A stretch of 64,000 nt of DNA. It comes from Acinetobacter geminorum. GTDB lineage: Bacteria; Pseudomonadota; Gammaproteobacteria; Pseudomonadales; Moraxellaceae. The position numbers and the translations under genes were made by a program. Under the pieces are notes generated by a model. It had not been told where the DNA came from, ran no database searches, and worked only from the letters and a program-made list of their open reading frames with translations. Of the stretch, positions 51,603 through 60,088 are shown in pieces (the first letter of the stretch is position 1; every line of letters begins with the position of its first letter). The stretch covers positions 124,001 to 188,000 of the forward strand of contig NZ_JABELE010000004.1 of the NCBI RefSeq assembly GCF_013009345.1. Direction: 5' to 3'.

Positions 51603-51989
51603 ATGATGGGGTGGGAAATTCCAATTTTTCGTATCAGTGTAAATGGAAATCCAAGAGTTCTTGCATATTTGAGGCCTATTGCTTCTGAAGGATTTGTTGA
51701 TGAATTGGTTTATATATATGAGCTTGTAAATAGTTCATTGATTGAATATTTTAAAGCTGAAAAATTAGAATATAAGCCTGAAGAATTAAGGTTGTGTTTT
51801 TTGAGTCAACAAGTTGATAGTTATAAACTTTGGCAGCCTCCAAAGCTAGGTTCTCAAGAAAATATTCATTTTATTTATAGTTTCGGGATTCATAACCTTC
51901 CTAGAGTGACTGCAATTGAAGTTCCGCATATCCCTGAAAATTTTCCACATATTTTCTGGGAGAAATCTGAAGAAACTACCAACATATAA
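51603..51989 (+). CDS. Hypothetical protein, 128 residues
   Basis: A soluble 128-residue protein preceded by AGGAGA at 51595-51600. No signal, membrane segment or Cys cluster. Aromatic-rich and mildly acidic, with motifs ISVNGNPRVLAYLRP and PRVTAIEVPHIPENFPHIFW. I recognise no family. It sits between paralogues B and C of the membrane/coiled-coil family, and its last codons overlap a decayed minus-strand tail. It could be a partner, an immunity protein or unrelated cargo of the island. Confidence 0.55.
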   Translation: MMGWEIPIFRISVNGNPRVLAYLRPIASEGFVDELVYIYELVNSSLIEYFKAEKLEYKPEELRLCFLSQQVDSYKLWQPPKLGSQENIHFIYSFGIHNLPRVTAIEVPHIPENFPHIFWEKSEETTNI

Positions 51990-52064
51990 CAAGACTAAAC
52001 CAATCATCATAGCCATCTAAATTTCGCTCTATCTTATCTGTTGATGGGATCGGAGTGAAACTAG
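51976..52064 (-). pseudogene. Decayed gene tail, copy 2
   Basis: Minus-strand translation gives TSFTPIPSTDKIERNLDGYD followed by DWFSLVICW and TAG. It overlaps the end of the 128-residue gene on the other strand. Upstream (higher coordinates) the frame is broken by stops. Confidence 0.55.
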
Positions 52065-52231
52065 TCATACGGGCTAACTGCATTCAATTTTGTGAGCCTG
52101 CAATAACTTTATATAATAACGAGGCTAATCTTATGGTAATCGGATACCAAAGGGGAGTGTTCCAACAGTTTCATTACCTCATTTTAAATTAGTGGATTTT
52201 TTAAACTTAATGATAAGGCAGAAATGATTCC

Positions 52232-53020
52232 ATGCAGAATCCAACACCACAAAAAACACCGTTCTCTAAATCATGGATATTTGGGGCATTAATTTATGGT
52301 TTACTTATTTTAGGCTATAACTTAGCTTTTATTTTTATTGATCCAGAAAAGAAAGTTCTTCTTACATCAAATGAATTGGGGGATTTTCTAGCTGGTGTTT
52401 TTGCACCCTTAGCATTCTTATTTTTGTATTTAGGATATAAGCAACAAGGTCGAGAGTTACAACAAAATACACATGCTTTAAACCTTCAGGCTCAAGAATT
52501 ACAAAATAGTGTTGAACAACAAAGATTGTTAGCTGAGGCAACAATTGATGACTTAAATATAACGAAGGAACAAATCCAAACTCAAAGAAGAAAAGAACTT
52601 ATCGAAGCTCAACCATTTTGGCATTTTTCAGTTCCAAGAGTTTTTAAAGAAAGACCAGATAATGTGTTCGGTACGAAGATAGCTGATTCAAGTTTTAAAA
52701 ATATTATTATTTCTGCTAGCTTAGATAATAGTAGAGCTATTGCTAGAGAGGTTTCAGTTTCTGTTTTAAAATCTGATGAGGTTGTCCAGCAATTTAAATA
52801 TCAAACATTTGAAAAATTATCTAAACCACAGAACGTTAGTATCCGCTTACCTTACCCTGATTGTTTTGATGTTAATAATGAGCTGAAATTAAAATACGCT
52901 ATTATTTATCTTGATGCTTTAGACAACCCCCAATATCAAAATTTTGAAGTTATAGCTCGAAAAAAGACAGAAACAGAAACTCAATATTCTAGAGTTGATC
53001 GAACTGAGCGCTCATATTAA
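52232..53020 (+). CDS. Two-TM coiled-coil hypothetical protein, paralogue C
   Basis: 262 residues. MQNPTPQKTPFSKSW start, first membrane helix about residues 14-32, NELGDFLAGVFAPLAFLFLY within the second, then a coiled coil with QQGRELQQNTHALNLQAQEL to about residue 130 and a beta-rich C-terminal domain (AQPFWHFSVPRVFKERP onward). Closest to paralogue B in the front half. Its stop codon overlaps the stop of a decayed minus-strand frame. Function unknown; probably an inner-membrane protein with a cytoplasmic coiled coil and end domain. Confidence 0.68.
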   Translation: MQNPTPQKTPFSKSWIFGALIYGLLILGYNLAFIFIDPEKKVLLTSNELGDFLAGVFAPLAFLFLYLGYKQQGRELQQNTHALNLQAQELQNSVEQQRLLAEATIDDLNITKEQIQTQRRKELIEAQPFWHFSVPRVFKERPDNVFGTKIADSSFKNIIISASLDNSRAIAREVSVSVLKSDEVVQQFKYQTFEKLSKPQNVSIRLPYPDCFDVNNELKLKYAIIYLDALDNPQYQNFEVIARKKTETETQYSRVDRTERSY

Positions 53021-53222
53021 ATCCAGCCAGCCGAACTAAACCAGTCATCATAATTATCAAATTTTAACTCTATCTCATCCTTAGATGGGATAGGGGTAAA
53101 CTCAATCTTACAAACTAAATGTAAACTAGTGAACCAAGCTAGAATTAATGCAACAGCATCATCTCCATGTTTGTTTTCATTATTGTAATACCTAAGTTCA
53201 TTTGAAATTTGTGATTGATATA
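53017..53222 (-). pseudogene. Decayed gene tail, copy 3 (longest)
   Basis: About 68 codons are open on the minus strand without a start codon, including KHGDDAVALILAWFTSLHLV and later EFTPIPSKDEIELKFDNYDD, ending WI and TAA at 53019-53017. A stop lies just upstream near 53222. It is the C-terminal end of an unrecognised protein and resembles copies 1 and 2. Confidence 0.6.
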
Positions 53223-53403
53223 TAAATTCTTTTTAAAATTCTGAAATATGTGTCAAAAATCTCACATCAATTGTCATTTAACGATTGGCCGAGTGAACCA
53301 CATTTTTAATCTTTATGAGGTTGACTATTTATTGTTTAAGTTCTATTTTGGAACTTGTTATTTTCATTCTAGCCAGATGTATAAAAATAAATGGAGCCAG
53401 AAA
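53223..53403. other. Leader of the second molybdopterin oxidoreductase gene
   Basis: The coding frame is open upstream to 53248, but this stretch has no ribosome site and encodes a sequence unlike the family. It is therefore read as untranslated leader and promoter region. No sigma-54 pattern (GG-N10-GC) was found here. Confidence 0.4.
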
Positions 53404-55677
53404 ATGATGGACGCAGCTCAGCAAAGTAAAACAGATGTGACCGCATGTATCTTATGTTCTAGAAACTGCGGTTTAAGTGTCGAAATTAAAGATAACCAGT
53501 TTGTCAAAATTAAAGGTGATCCCGAACATCCTTTTTCTCAAGGTTACATTTGCCAAAAAGCTGCCAGATTACAGCATTACCAGCAACATGCAGACCGTTT
53601 GACTACACCTTTAAAACGTCAACCTGATGGATCATTTCAAGAAGTGAGTTGGGATATAGCCATACAAGAAATTGCTGATCGTTTAGTACAGATTAGAGAT
53701 ACTTTTGGCGGCACTGCTTTTGCTTCTGTTGGGGGCGGTGGTCAGGGCAACCACCTCGGCGCAGCGTATGGTCGACAACTTTTGTTGGCCATGAAAAGTT
53801 ATTATGCCTACAACTCACTTGCTCAAGAAAAAACAGGTGATTTCTGGCTCAATGGCCGCCTATTCGGTAGTCAGGCTTGCCATACCACAGAAGATGTTGA
53901 ACACGCAGATTATGTACTTTTCATTGGGACAAATCCTTTTCAGGCCCATGGCATTCCTAACGCAAGAGATACCCTAAAACATATTAAGAAAGATCCGAAT
54001 CGAACCATGGTCGTGTTTGACCCGCGTGTTACCGAAACGGCCAAACAAGCAGACATTCATGTGCAGCTAAAACCAGGGACTGATGCTTTTTTAATGTCGG
54101 CTATGATTGCGATCATTATTAAAGAAAAGCTTTATGACGAAGTATTTATTGAGCAACATACGCAAGGATTTGACGATGTAAAAACAGCATTTATTCGATT
54201 TCCAATTGAAGACTATATTGCCAAAGCTGATGTTCCAGTCGATTTGATTTACCAAGTCGTTCGAGATTTTGCAAAGGCAAAAAGAGGCTGTGTACGTATT
54301 GATTTAGGTATTCAACATACTTTAAATACTACCTTAAACGGATATTTAGAAAAACTACTGTACTTACTGACTGGAAACTTTGGAAAACAAGGTACCAATA
54401 ATTTGCATACCATGTTTATTCCAATCTTAAGCGATACAGATGAAAGAAAGCCGAAATATCGTCGTAGTGTTTACCATAAAATGTTTCCGATTTCCGGATT
54501 TTTCCCGCCTAATATTTTACCCGATGAAATCTTAAAAGCAGGGGAAAAGCGAATTCGTGCTGTGTTTGTAGATAGTTGTAATCCACTATTAACCTATCCT
54601 GATACACCAGCTTTTGAGGAAGCCTTTAAAGCATTAGATTTATTGGTTGTGGTGGATGTTGCTATGACAGAAACAGCGAGAATTGCAGACTACATTTTGC
54701 CGGCTCACACTCAGTTTGAAAAATGGGAATTTACGGGATTTAATCTTGAGTTTCCTAAGAATGGCTTTCACCTAAGACATCCAGTATTGAATGCTCAAGC
54801 GAATACTTTGCCGGAACCCGAAATTTATACACGATTACTCGAAGCCATGCAGGTGATTCCAAAACGCTTTCCACTTTTAGAAAAAATAGCTTCAGTCGAT
54901 TCTAAAAAAACAGCTTATTTACCGTATTTGTCAGCATTAGGACTCACTTTTGCACGGCATAAAAAATATATTCCTTTTGCTGCTTCAATTATCTATCGTA
55001 CTTTAGGTAAGCAGTTAGAAAACTCGGCTGCTTCAGTTGCTTTTTTATTGCCACTGTCTATTCAATATGCTGTGTTACACACCAACGCGGTACGTCGTGC
55101 AGGTTATAAAGGTAATCCATTAACACAAGGTGTCAAATTATTTGAGCAGATATTAAAGCAACGTTCAGGTATGGTTTTATCACAACATGAATATGATGAA
55201 GTCTGGAAATTGGTTGCTTATAAAGATAAGAAAGTACGTCTTGCGATTCCCGAAATGTTAAGCGAACTCACAACCTTGAAAAGCCATGAGGTGAATGTTG
55301 AAGAATTTCCTTTCATCCTTTTGTCGGGTGAGCGACGTAGTTATAACGCTAATCAAATTTACCGTGACCCTGCTTGGCGAAAAGTAGATGCTGAAGGTGC
55401 TTTACGAATTCATCCTGAAGATGCGAGGCAGCTTAATGTAGATGCAGGTGGTCAGCTTAAATGTATTTCAAAACATGGAGAAATTCAGGTAGCTATTGAG
55501 TTGGATGATGGGATGAGAAGAGGTGTTGTATCACTTCCACATGGTTATGGCATGCGATTTCAAAATGGTGAACCAATTGGGCCACAATTAAACTTACTTA
55601 TTTCTGCTGAACATTGTGATCCATTATCTAAAACGCCGTACCATAAATATGTACCCATCCGTCTAGAAAAGTGTTAG
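53404..55677 (+). CDS. Molybdopterin-dependent oxidoreductase (formate dehydrogenase/nitrate reductase-like family)
   Basis: About 757 residues. The N-terminal 4Fe-4S motif is CILCSRNCGLSVEIKDN with a later Cys in QGYICQKAARL. MGD-binding parts follow (FIGTNPFQAHGIPNARDT, VVFDPRVTETAKQADIH, FVDSCNPLLTYPDTPAFEEA), and the C-terminal dinucleotide-binding domain has LLSGERRSYNANQIYRDP. The start is the ATG at 53404 with GGAG 7 bases upstream; the frame extends to 53248 but that part is unlike the family. No Tat signal, so cytoplasmic. No partner subunit adjoins, and the substrate is unknown. It precedes the cofactor operon it depends on. Confidence 0.85.
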   Translation: MMDAAQQSKTDVTACILCSRNCGLSVEIKDNQFVKIKGDPEHPFSQGYICQKAARLQHYQQHADRLTTPLKRQPDGSFQEVSWDIAIQEIADRLVQIRDTFGGTAFASVGGGGQGNHLGAAYGRQLLLAMKSYYAYNSLAQEKTGDFWLNGRLFGSQACHTTEDVEHADYVLFIGTNPFQAHGIPNARDTLKHIKKDPNRTMVVFDPRVTETAKQADIHVQLKPGTDAFLMSAMIAIIIKEKLYDEVFIEQHTQGFDDVKTAFIRFPIEDYIAKADVPVDLIYQVVRDFAKAKRGCVRIDLGIQHTLNTTLNGYLEKLLYLLTGNFGKQGTNNLHTMFIPILSDTDERKPKYRRSVYHKMFPISGFFPPNILPDEILKAGEKRIRAVFVDSCNPLLTYPDTPAFEEAFKALDLLVVVDVAMTETARIADYILPAHTQFEKWEFTGFNLEFPKNGFHLRHPVLNAQANTLPEPEIYTRLLEAMQVIPKRFPLLEKIASVDSKKTAYLPYLSALGLTFARHKKYIPFAASIIYRTLGKQLENSAASVAFLLPLSIQYAVLHTNAVRRAGYKGNPLTQGVKLFEQILKQRSGMVLSQHEYDEVWKLVAYKDKKVRLAIPEMLSELTTLKSHEVNVEEFPFILLSGERRSYNANQIYRDPAWRKVDAEGALRIHPEDARQLNVDAGGQLKCISKHGEIQVAIELDDGMRRGVVSLPHGYGMRFQNGEPIGPQLNLLISAEHCDPLSKTPYHKYVPIRLEKC

Positions 55678-55799
55678 AAATAGAATCAAGTAAAACATAG
55701 ATTTTACCGCGCTATCTCGAGATTTATTTTTAAATTGTTCTTGAGAAGGTACGGTTAAAAACCTATAAAAAGTTAAATATTATGGAAGATAAGTAGAGC

Positions 55800-55815
55800 T
55801 GGAACAAATTTTGCA
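55800..55815 (+). promoter_or_regulatory. Sigma-54 promoter of the moa-moe operon
   Basis: TGGAACAAATTTTGCA matches TGGCACG-RNNN-TTGCW at 14 of 16 positions with exact GG-N10-GC spacing (55801-55802 and 55813-55814), 95 bases before moaA. No clear NtrC half-site was found just upstream. Confidence 0.7.
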
Positions 55816-55909
55816 TAAAAAACAAAGCACTATTTAGGCGCAATTTTTTGTATTTGATTGTTCATAATCGGTGCTCGCAATATTTGAACTGTTCTCGATA
55901 TGAGTGCAA

Positions 55910-56944
55910 ATGATGAAACAATATCACTCTGAAACTGCGCCAAGTCTTCTGCAAGATCAATATGGACGCATCAAGCGTAAGTTACGAATTTCTGTAACTG
56001 ATCGCTGTAATTTTAAGTGTGTATATTGCATGCCTGAGCATCCTGAATGGTTAAATAAACAGAATTTGCTTAGTTTCGAAGCGCTCTTTCAGTTTTGCAG
56101 TTTTATGGTGCAGCAAGGTATCGAAAGTATTCGCATTACGGGTGGTGAACCATTAATGCGTCAAGGAGTTGTTCATTTCATTCGAGATCTACAGTCTTTA
56201 AAAAGTTTAGGTTTAAAACGTATATCGATGACTACCAATGGTCATTACCTTGCAAAGTACGCTCAGCAATTAAAAGACGCTGGCCTAGATGATTTAAATA
56301 TTAGTCTAGATAGCCTAGATCCGATTCAATTTAAAGAACTCACTAAGAAAAAGTTAGAACCAGTTCTTGAGGGTATTCAAGCTGCAAAAGAAGTAGGATT
56401 ACCTTTTAAAATTAACTGCGTGTTAATGAAAGATAGAAATGATGATCAAATCTTACCTATGGTGAAATGGTCAATTGCTCATCATATTCCTTTGCGTTTT
56501 ATCGAGTTTATGCCGCTTGATGGTGATGCACTTTGGTCAAATAAAGATGTGGTAAGTGAGGCTGAAATTTTACAGGTATTGCAACCGTATTATTCGGTAC
56601 AAGTCATCGAGCAGCAACATGAGCCAGCGCGTCAATATCTAATTAACGGTAGCTACCATTTAGGAATTATTTCCACAATTACGCATTCATTTTGCCACCA
56701 ATGTGACCGTATACGGCTTACCGCAAAAGGCGAACTATATAACTGTTTATTTGCGCCGCAAGGCTTAAATATTAAGCCTCAGCTTCAAACGCTGGTAAGC
56801 AAACAACATACTCCAGAATATGGTATGTATATCCAAAAATTAAAGAATTTGGTTCATCCTTATATCTGGCATAAAGCCAAAGGTTTCCATGCCTTACAAC
56901 ATCAACAAACCCGTAAAATCAGCATGCATATGCTTGGGGGATAA
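55910..56944 (+). CDS. moaA: GTP 3',8-cyclase
   Basis: This radical-SAM enzyme of about 344 residues starts molybdopterin synthesis from GTP. The first 4Fe-4S motif CNFKCVYC is at residues 33-40. The ITGGEPLMR SAM segment follows, and the second cluster is FCHQCDRIRLTAKGELYNC near residue 261. The family's C-terminal GG is present as MLGG. Starts at GTG 55904, ATG 55910 or ATG 55913 are all possible; 55910 is chosen. It heads moaA-moaD-moaE-moaCB-moeA, adjacent to moaD. Confidence 0.93.
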   Translation: MMKQYHSETAPSLLQDQYGRIKRKLRISVTDRCNFKCVYCMPEHPEWLNKQNLLSFEALFQFCSFMVQQGIESIRITGGEPLMRQGVVHFIRDLQSLKSLGLKRISMTTNGHYLAKYAQQLKDAGLDDLNISLDSLDPIQFKELTKKKLEPVLEGIQAAKEVGLPFKINCVLMKDRNDDQILPMVKWSIAHHIPLRFIEFMPLDGDALWSNKDVVSEAEILQVLQPYYSVQVIEQQHEPARQYLINGSYHLGIISTITHSFCHQCDRIRLTAKGELYNCLFAPQGLNIKPQLQTLVSKQHTPEYGMYIQKLKNLVHPYIWHKAKGFHALQHQQTRKISMHMLGG

Positions 56945-57199
56945 ATGCAGCAATCTATTCAAATTAAAATCGAATCATTTGGTGCAATTGAAAAATTGCT
57001 ACCTCAAGATCTTTCGTTAGTTTGTCCAAGCCATATTTTAGTTAAAGATGTATTAGATGAAATTGTTTCATTACACCCGTCATGTACACAGGCGATGGAA
57101 AAATGTGCATGTGCTGTTGGCGATAATGTCATAACAAGACAATCGGCCTTAAGTGAGCCGTGTACTTTGGTTTTATTATCACCAGTTGCAGGAGGCTAA
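56945..57199 (+). CDS. moaD: Molybdopterin synthase small subunit
   Basis: This 84-residue ubiquitin-like protein ends in SPVAGG, whose C-terminal Gly-Gly is thiocarboxylated to carry sulfur to MoaE. The length and fold pattern are normal. It starts one base after moaA ends and lies 3 bases before moaE. Confidence 0.92.
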   Translation: MQQSIQIKIESFGAIEKLLPQDLSLVCPSHILVKDVLDEIVSLHPSCTQAMEKCACAVGDNVITRQSALSEPCTLVLLSPVAGG

Positions 57200-57202
57200 G
57201 CT

Positions 57203-57688
57203 ATGCGAGATTTTGCCCGTATACAAGAGCAGGCTTTAAGCCTAGATATTTTTGATCCTATTGAAACATTTCCTGAATGTGGTGGAATCGATATTTTTAT
57301 GGGAACGGTTCGTAACCATCATGAAGGTAAAGCTGTTAAAGCGCTGAAATATACCTCGTATAAACCGCTTTCTGAAAAAATGATACGTGAAATTGAACTG
57401 GAAATTGAGAAAAAGTATCAGGTATCTTATGTGCGAGTAGTTCATCGGATTGGATATTTAGATGTTGGCGAAACAGCAATCATTGCCATTGCTTATGCAG
57501 CCCACCGCCGTGAAGCTTTTCAAGCATGCGAAGAAGCGGTTGAGCGGGTAAAACATGAAGTTCCTGTGTTTAAAGAAGAGTTCTTTACAGATGGCACGAG
57601 TCATTATGTAGAGGGCTGCTGTATTCGTAAGGATGCACCGCACGAACACAAGCATCACCATCATGCCGGCCATGAACACTCACACTGA
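57203..57688 (+). CDS. moaE: Molybdopterin synthase large subunit with His-rich tail
   Basis: This 161-residue protein has the MoaE features: CGGIDIFMGTVRNHHEGKAV, LKYTSYKPLSEKMI, RVVHRIGYLDVGE, the HRREAFQACEEAVERVKHEV helix and PVFKEEFFTDG with the catalytic Lys. With MoaD it inserts two sulfurs into cyclic pyranopterin phosphate. The last 15 residues, HEHKHHHHAGHEHSH, are an unusual His-rich tail that could bind divalent metal. Confidence 0.92.
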   Translation: MRDFARIQEQALSLDIFDPIETFPECGGIDIFMGTVRNHHEGKAVKALKYTSYKPLSEKMIREIELEIEKKYQVSYVRVVHRIGYLDVGETAIIAIAYAAHRREAFQACEEAVERVKHEVPVFKEEFFTDGTSHYVEGCCIRKDAPHEHKHHHHAGHEHSH

Positions 57689-57711
57689 AATAAGTACGAC
57701 TAGGATAAATA

Positions 57712-58635
57712 ATGAAAAATGTAGGAATGAAGCCGGAAAGTTATCGTGTTGCTGAAGCACAAGCAATTTTATATGCACCACCGCACTGTATTGAATTATT
57801 AAGACAAGGGAATACGGAAAAAGGTGATGCATTAAAAACCGCACGTGTGGCAGGAATTTTGGCAGCAAAACGTACCGATGAGCTGATTCCTTTGTGTCAT
57901 CCACTGCCTATTTATCGGGCAGATGTTGAATATGAACTAGAACATGATTTTGTAAAGATCGTTGCTGTAGTTGAAACCATTGGTCCAACTGGCGTAGAGA
58001 TGGAGGCCTTAACGGCTGCAAGTCTTGCAGGGTTAACTATTTACGACATGTTAAAGCCACATTGTGAACCAGAAGAGCTTTGGATGGATCAATGTAAATT
58101 GCTTAAGAAAAAAGGTGGAAAATCACACTTTAAGCGCGTTCTTCGTCAGCCTGTTTCTGCTGCTGTTATTGTCTTATCCGATACCGTGGCAGCGGGTAGA
58201 AAGCCCGATACTGCTGGAAAATCTGTGGTTGAAACTTTAACCGAAGCAGGATTCGACCCAATTCATTACCAAATTTTGCCAGATGAAGCGGATACTTTAA
58301 AAAACTTAGTGCTTGAGTTGAGCAAATCATATGCTTGCATTATGACGGTTGGTGGAACAGGAATTGGTAAGCGTGACATTACAGTTGATACGCTAGAGCC
58401 ACTTTTAGAGCGTAAGCTAGATGGCTTAATGGAAGCTGCTCGTTCATTTGGACAAAAACGCACGCCATATGCTGCAATGTCACGTGGAGTGGCTGGTTTT
58501 ATTGATCGTTCTTTAGTGGTGACTTTACCGGGAAGTCGTGGTGGAGCGAGCGAATCAATGGCTGCTATTTTACCTGCCTTAGTTCATATTTTTGATGTTT
58601 GCCGTGACTTACCACATCCAGGAGGCTATGAATAA
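57712..58635 (+). CDS. moaCB: Bifunctional MoaC-MoaB protein
   Basis: 307 residues in two parts. Residues 1 to about 150 are MoaC (KTARVAGILAAKRTDELIPLCHPL, VETIGPTGVEMEALTAAS, DMLKPHCE), which makes cyclic pyranopterin monophosphate together with MoaA. Residues about 160-300 are a MoaB/Mog-type domain (AAVIVLSDTVAAGRKPDTAG, TVGGTGIGKRDITVDTLEPL, VTLPGSRGGASESM) for adenylylating molybdopterin. The fusion occurs in other bacteria as moaCB. Its last base overlaps the moeA start. Confidence 0.92.
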   Translation: MKNVGMKPESYRVAEAQAILYAPPHCIELLRQGNTEKGDALKTARVAGILAAKRTDELIPLCHPLPIYRADVEYELEHDFVKIVAVVETIGPTGVEMEALTAASLAGLTIYDMLKPHCEPEELWMDQCKLLKKKGGKSHFKRVLRQPVSAAVIVLSDTVAAGRKPDTAGKSVVETLTEAGFDPIHYQILPDEADTLKNLVLELSKSYACIMTVGGTGIGKRDITVDTLEPLLERKLDGLMEAARSFGQKRTPYAAMSRGVAGFIDRSLVVTLPGSRGGASESMAAILPALVHIFDVCRDLPHPGGYE

Positions 58636-59870
58636 TGTCAGGTTGTGGTGCAGAACGTGGTTTGATTAGCATAAATGAAGCACTTGAGCTGATTAGTAAC
58701 CGACCAAAAAAATTAGGTTCGATTCAGCAACCTCTTCAAAATAGCCTGAATAGGTATCTTGCTAAGGAAATTTATTCAGAAATTAATCTACCAAGCTTTT
58801 CTCAGAGTGCTGTAGATGGTTATGCACTTTGTTGTCATGCCGAAGATTTAAACAATCAAAAGTTTCGGGTTATTGGCGAGATTCGTGCTGGAAGCGAAAG
58901 TCATGACATTCTGAGTGAAGGTCAGGCAATTCGTATATTTACGGGCGGTAAAATTCCTAAAGGTACAACGCATGTTGCGAGGCAAGAAATCGTATCGGTT
59001 GTTTCGCCTCAAGAGATTTGTTTAACGGAGCATATACGACCTCAAGCTGATATTCGTTTTACTGGCGAAGAAATCCAGCAAGGGCAGTTACTTGCACAAG
59101 TTGGACAATTTTTGAATATTGGAAGTTTGGCTGCTTTAAGTATGGCAGGTGTGCAAACCGTTGAGGTCTATCGTGCGCCGAAAGTCGCTGTTTTGATCAC
59201 GGGTGATGAAGTTGCCGAAACAGCAGAAGATCTAGCTGAAGGTAAAATATTTGATGCAAATGGCCCATTACTAAAAGCTTGGTTTGAAGATTATGGCTTG
59301 CAGGTTGAACTCATTCATGTGACAGATGAAGCGGCGCAAGTCACGCATTACTTTAATGAGTTAAAAGACAGTCATGATGTCATCATAACCACAGGCGGAG
59401 TATCAGTAGGTGATTATGACTTTGTTCGACCATGCGCTTTTGAGACTGGCTTTGAACAGATCTTTTGGAAAGTAAAACAAAAGCCGGGCAAGCCACTCTT
59501 TTTTGCTGAATATTCTCACACGGAAAAAGATCACCGTTGTTATTTGCTGGGATTACCGGGTAATCCAGCTGCGGTCTATGTGTCTATGCAGATTTACGGT
59601 AAAGCATTACTTGACATTTTGCAGGGAAACTTAGCTGGACCAGAGTGGTTTAGTGCAATTTTAGATCATGATTTAAAAGATGATGCGCGTGAACGTTTTC
59701 TACGGATGCATGCTTATTTTGACAATGGACAACTTAAAGTTAAAAGTCTGGCAAAACAGCAATCACACATGCTCAGTAATCTAATACAGGCCAATTGTCT
59801 GGTACGAATTCCAGCAAGTGTGAAACTAGAAGCAGGTCATATTTTGAAGGGCGTATTCATCTCAAATTAA
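58635..59870 (+). CDS. moeA: Molybdopterin molybdotransferase
   Basis: This 411-residue enzyme inserts molybdate into adenylylated molybdopterin. Seen: LPSFSQSAVDGYALCC, GGKIPKGTTHVARQE, VAVLITGDEVAE, IFDANGPLLKAWFEDYGL, TTGGVSVGDYDFVRP, KQKPGKPLFFAEY and LGLPGNPAAVYVSMQIY. The length is normal. It is the last gene of the cofactor operon. Confidence 0.93.
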   Translation: MSGCGAERGLISINEALELISNRPKKLGSIQQPLQNSLNRYLAKEIYSEINLPSFSQSAVDGYALCCHAEDLNNQKFRVIGEIRAGSESHDILSEGQAIRIFTGGKIPKGTTHVARQEIVSVVSPQEICLTEHIRPQADIRFTGEEIQQGQLLAQVGQFLNIGSLAALSMAGVQTVEVYRAPKVAVLITGDEVAETAEDLAEGKIFDANGPLLKAWFEDYGLQVELIHVTDEAAQVTHYFNELKDSHDVIITTGGVSVGDYDFVRPCAFETGFEQIFWKVKQKPGKPLFFAEYSHTEKDHRCYLLGLPGNPAAVYVSMQIYGKALLDILQGNLAGPEWFSAILDHDLKDDARERFLRMHAYFDNGQLKVKSLAKQQSHMLSNLIQANCLVRIPASVKLEAGHILKGVFISN

Positions 59871-59886
59871 TGATGAATAATAATAG

Positions 59887-59925
59887 ATATAACTCACTAT
59901 ACAATTGGGTGAGTTATATTTGTTA
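59887..59925 (+). terminator. Hairpin after moeA
   Basis: ATATAACTCAC (59887-59897) pairs with GTGAGTTATAT (59909-59919), followed only by TTGTTA, so it is a weak or moderate terminator. Confidence 0.55.
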
Positions 59926-60088
59926 AGTGAATTCATATAATAGCTTACTATTTTTTTATAATAAAAAATTCTTTTATAAAGTTGATAAGAAGTTATTTTT
60001 ATAATGAATCTTGCATAATTCGTGGTAAGTGGTTTAGGGTATAAACAATAGGGCCATTAGGCTAGGAAATATCGAGGAACGCATAAAG

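Noticed and set aside
53248..53403. N-terminal extension of the second molybdopterin oxidoreductase
   Set aside because: The extra 52 residues have no family similarity and no ribosome site. The ATG at 53404 has GGAG at proper distance.
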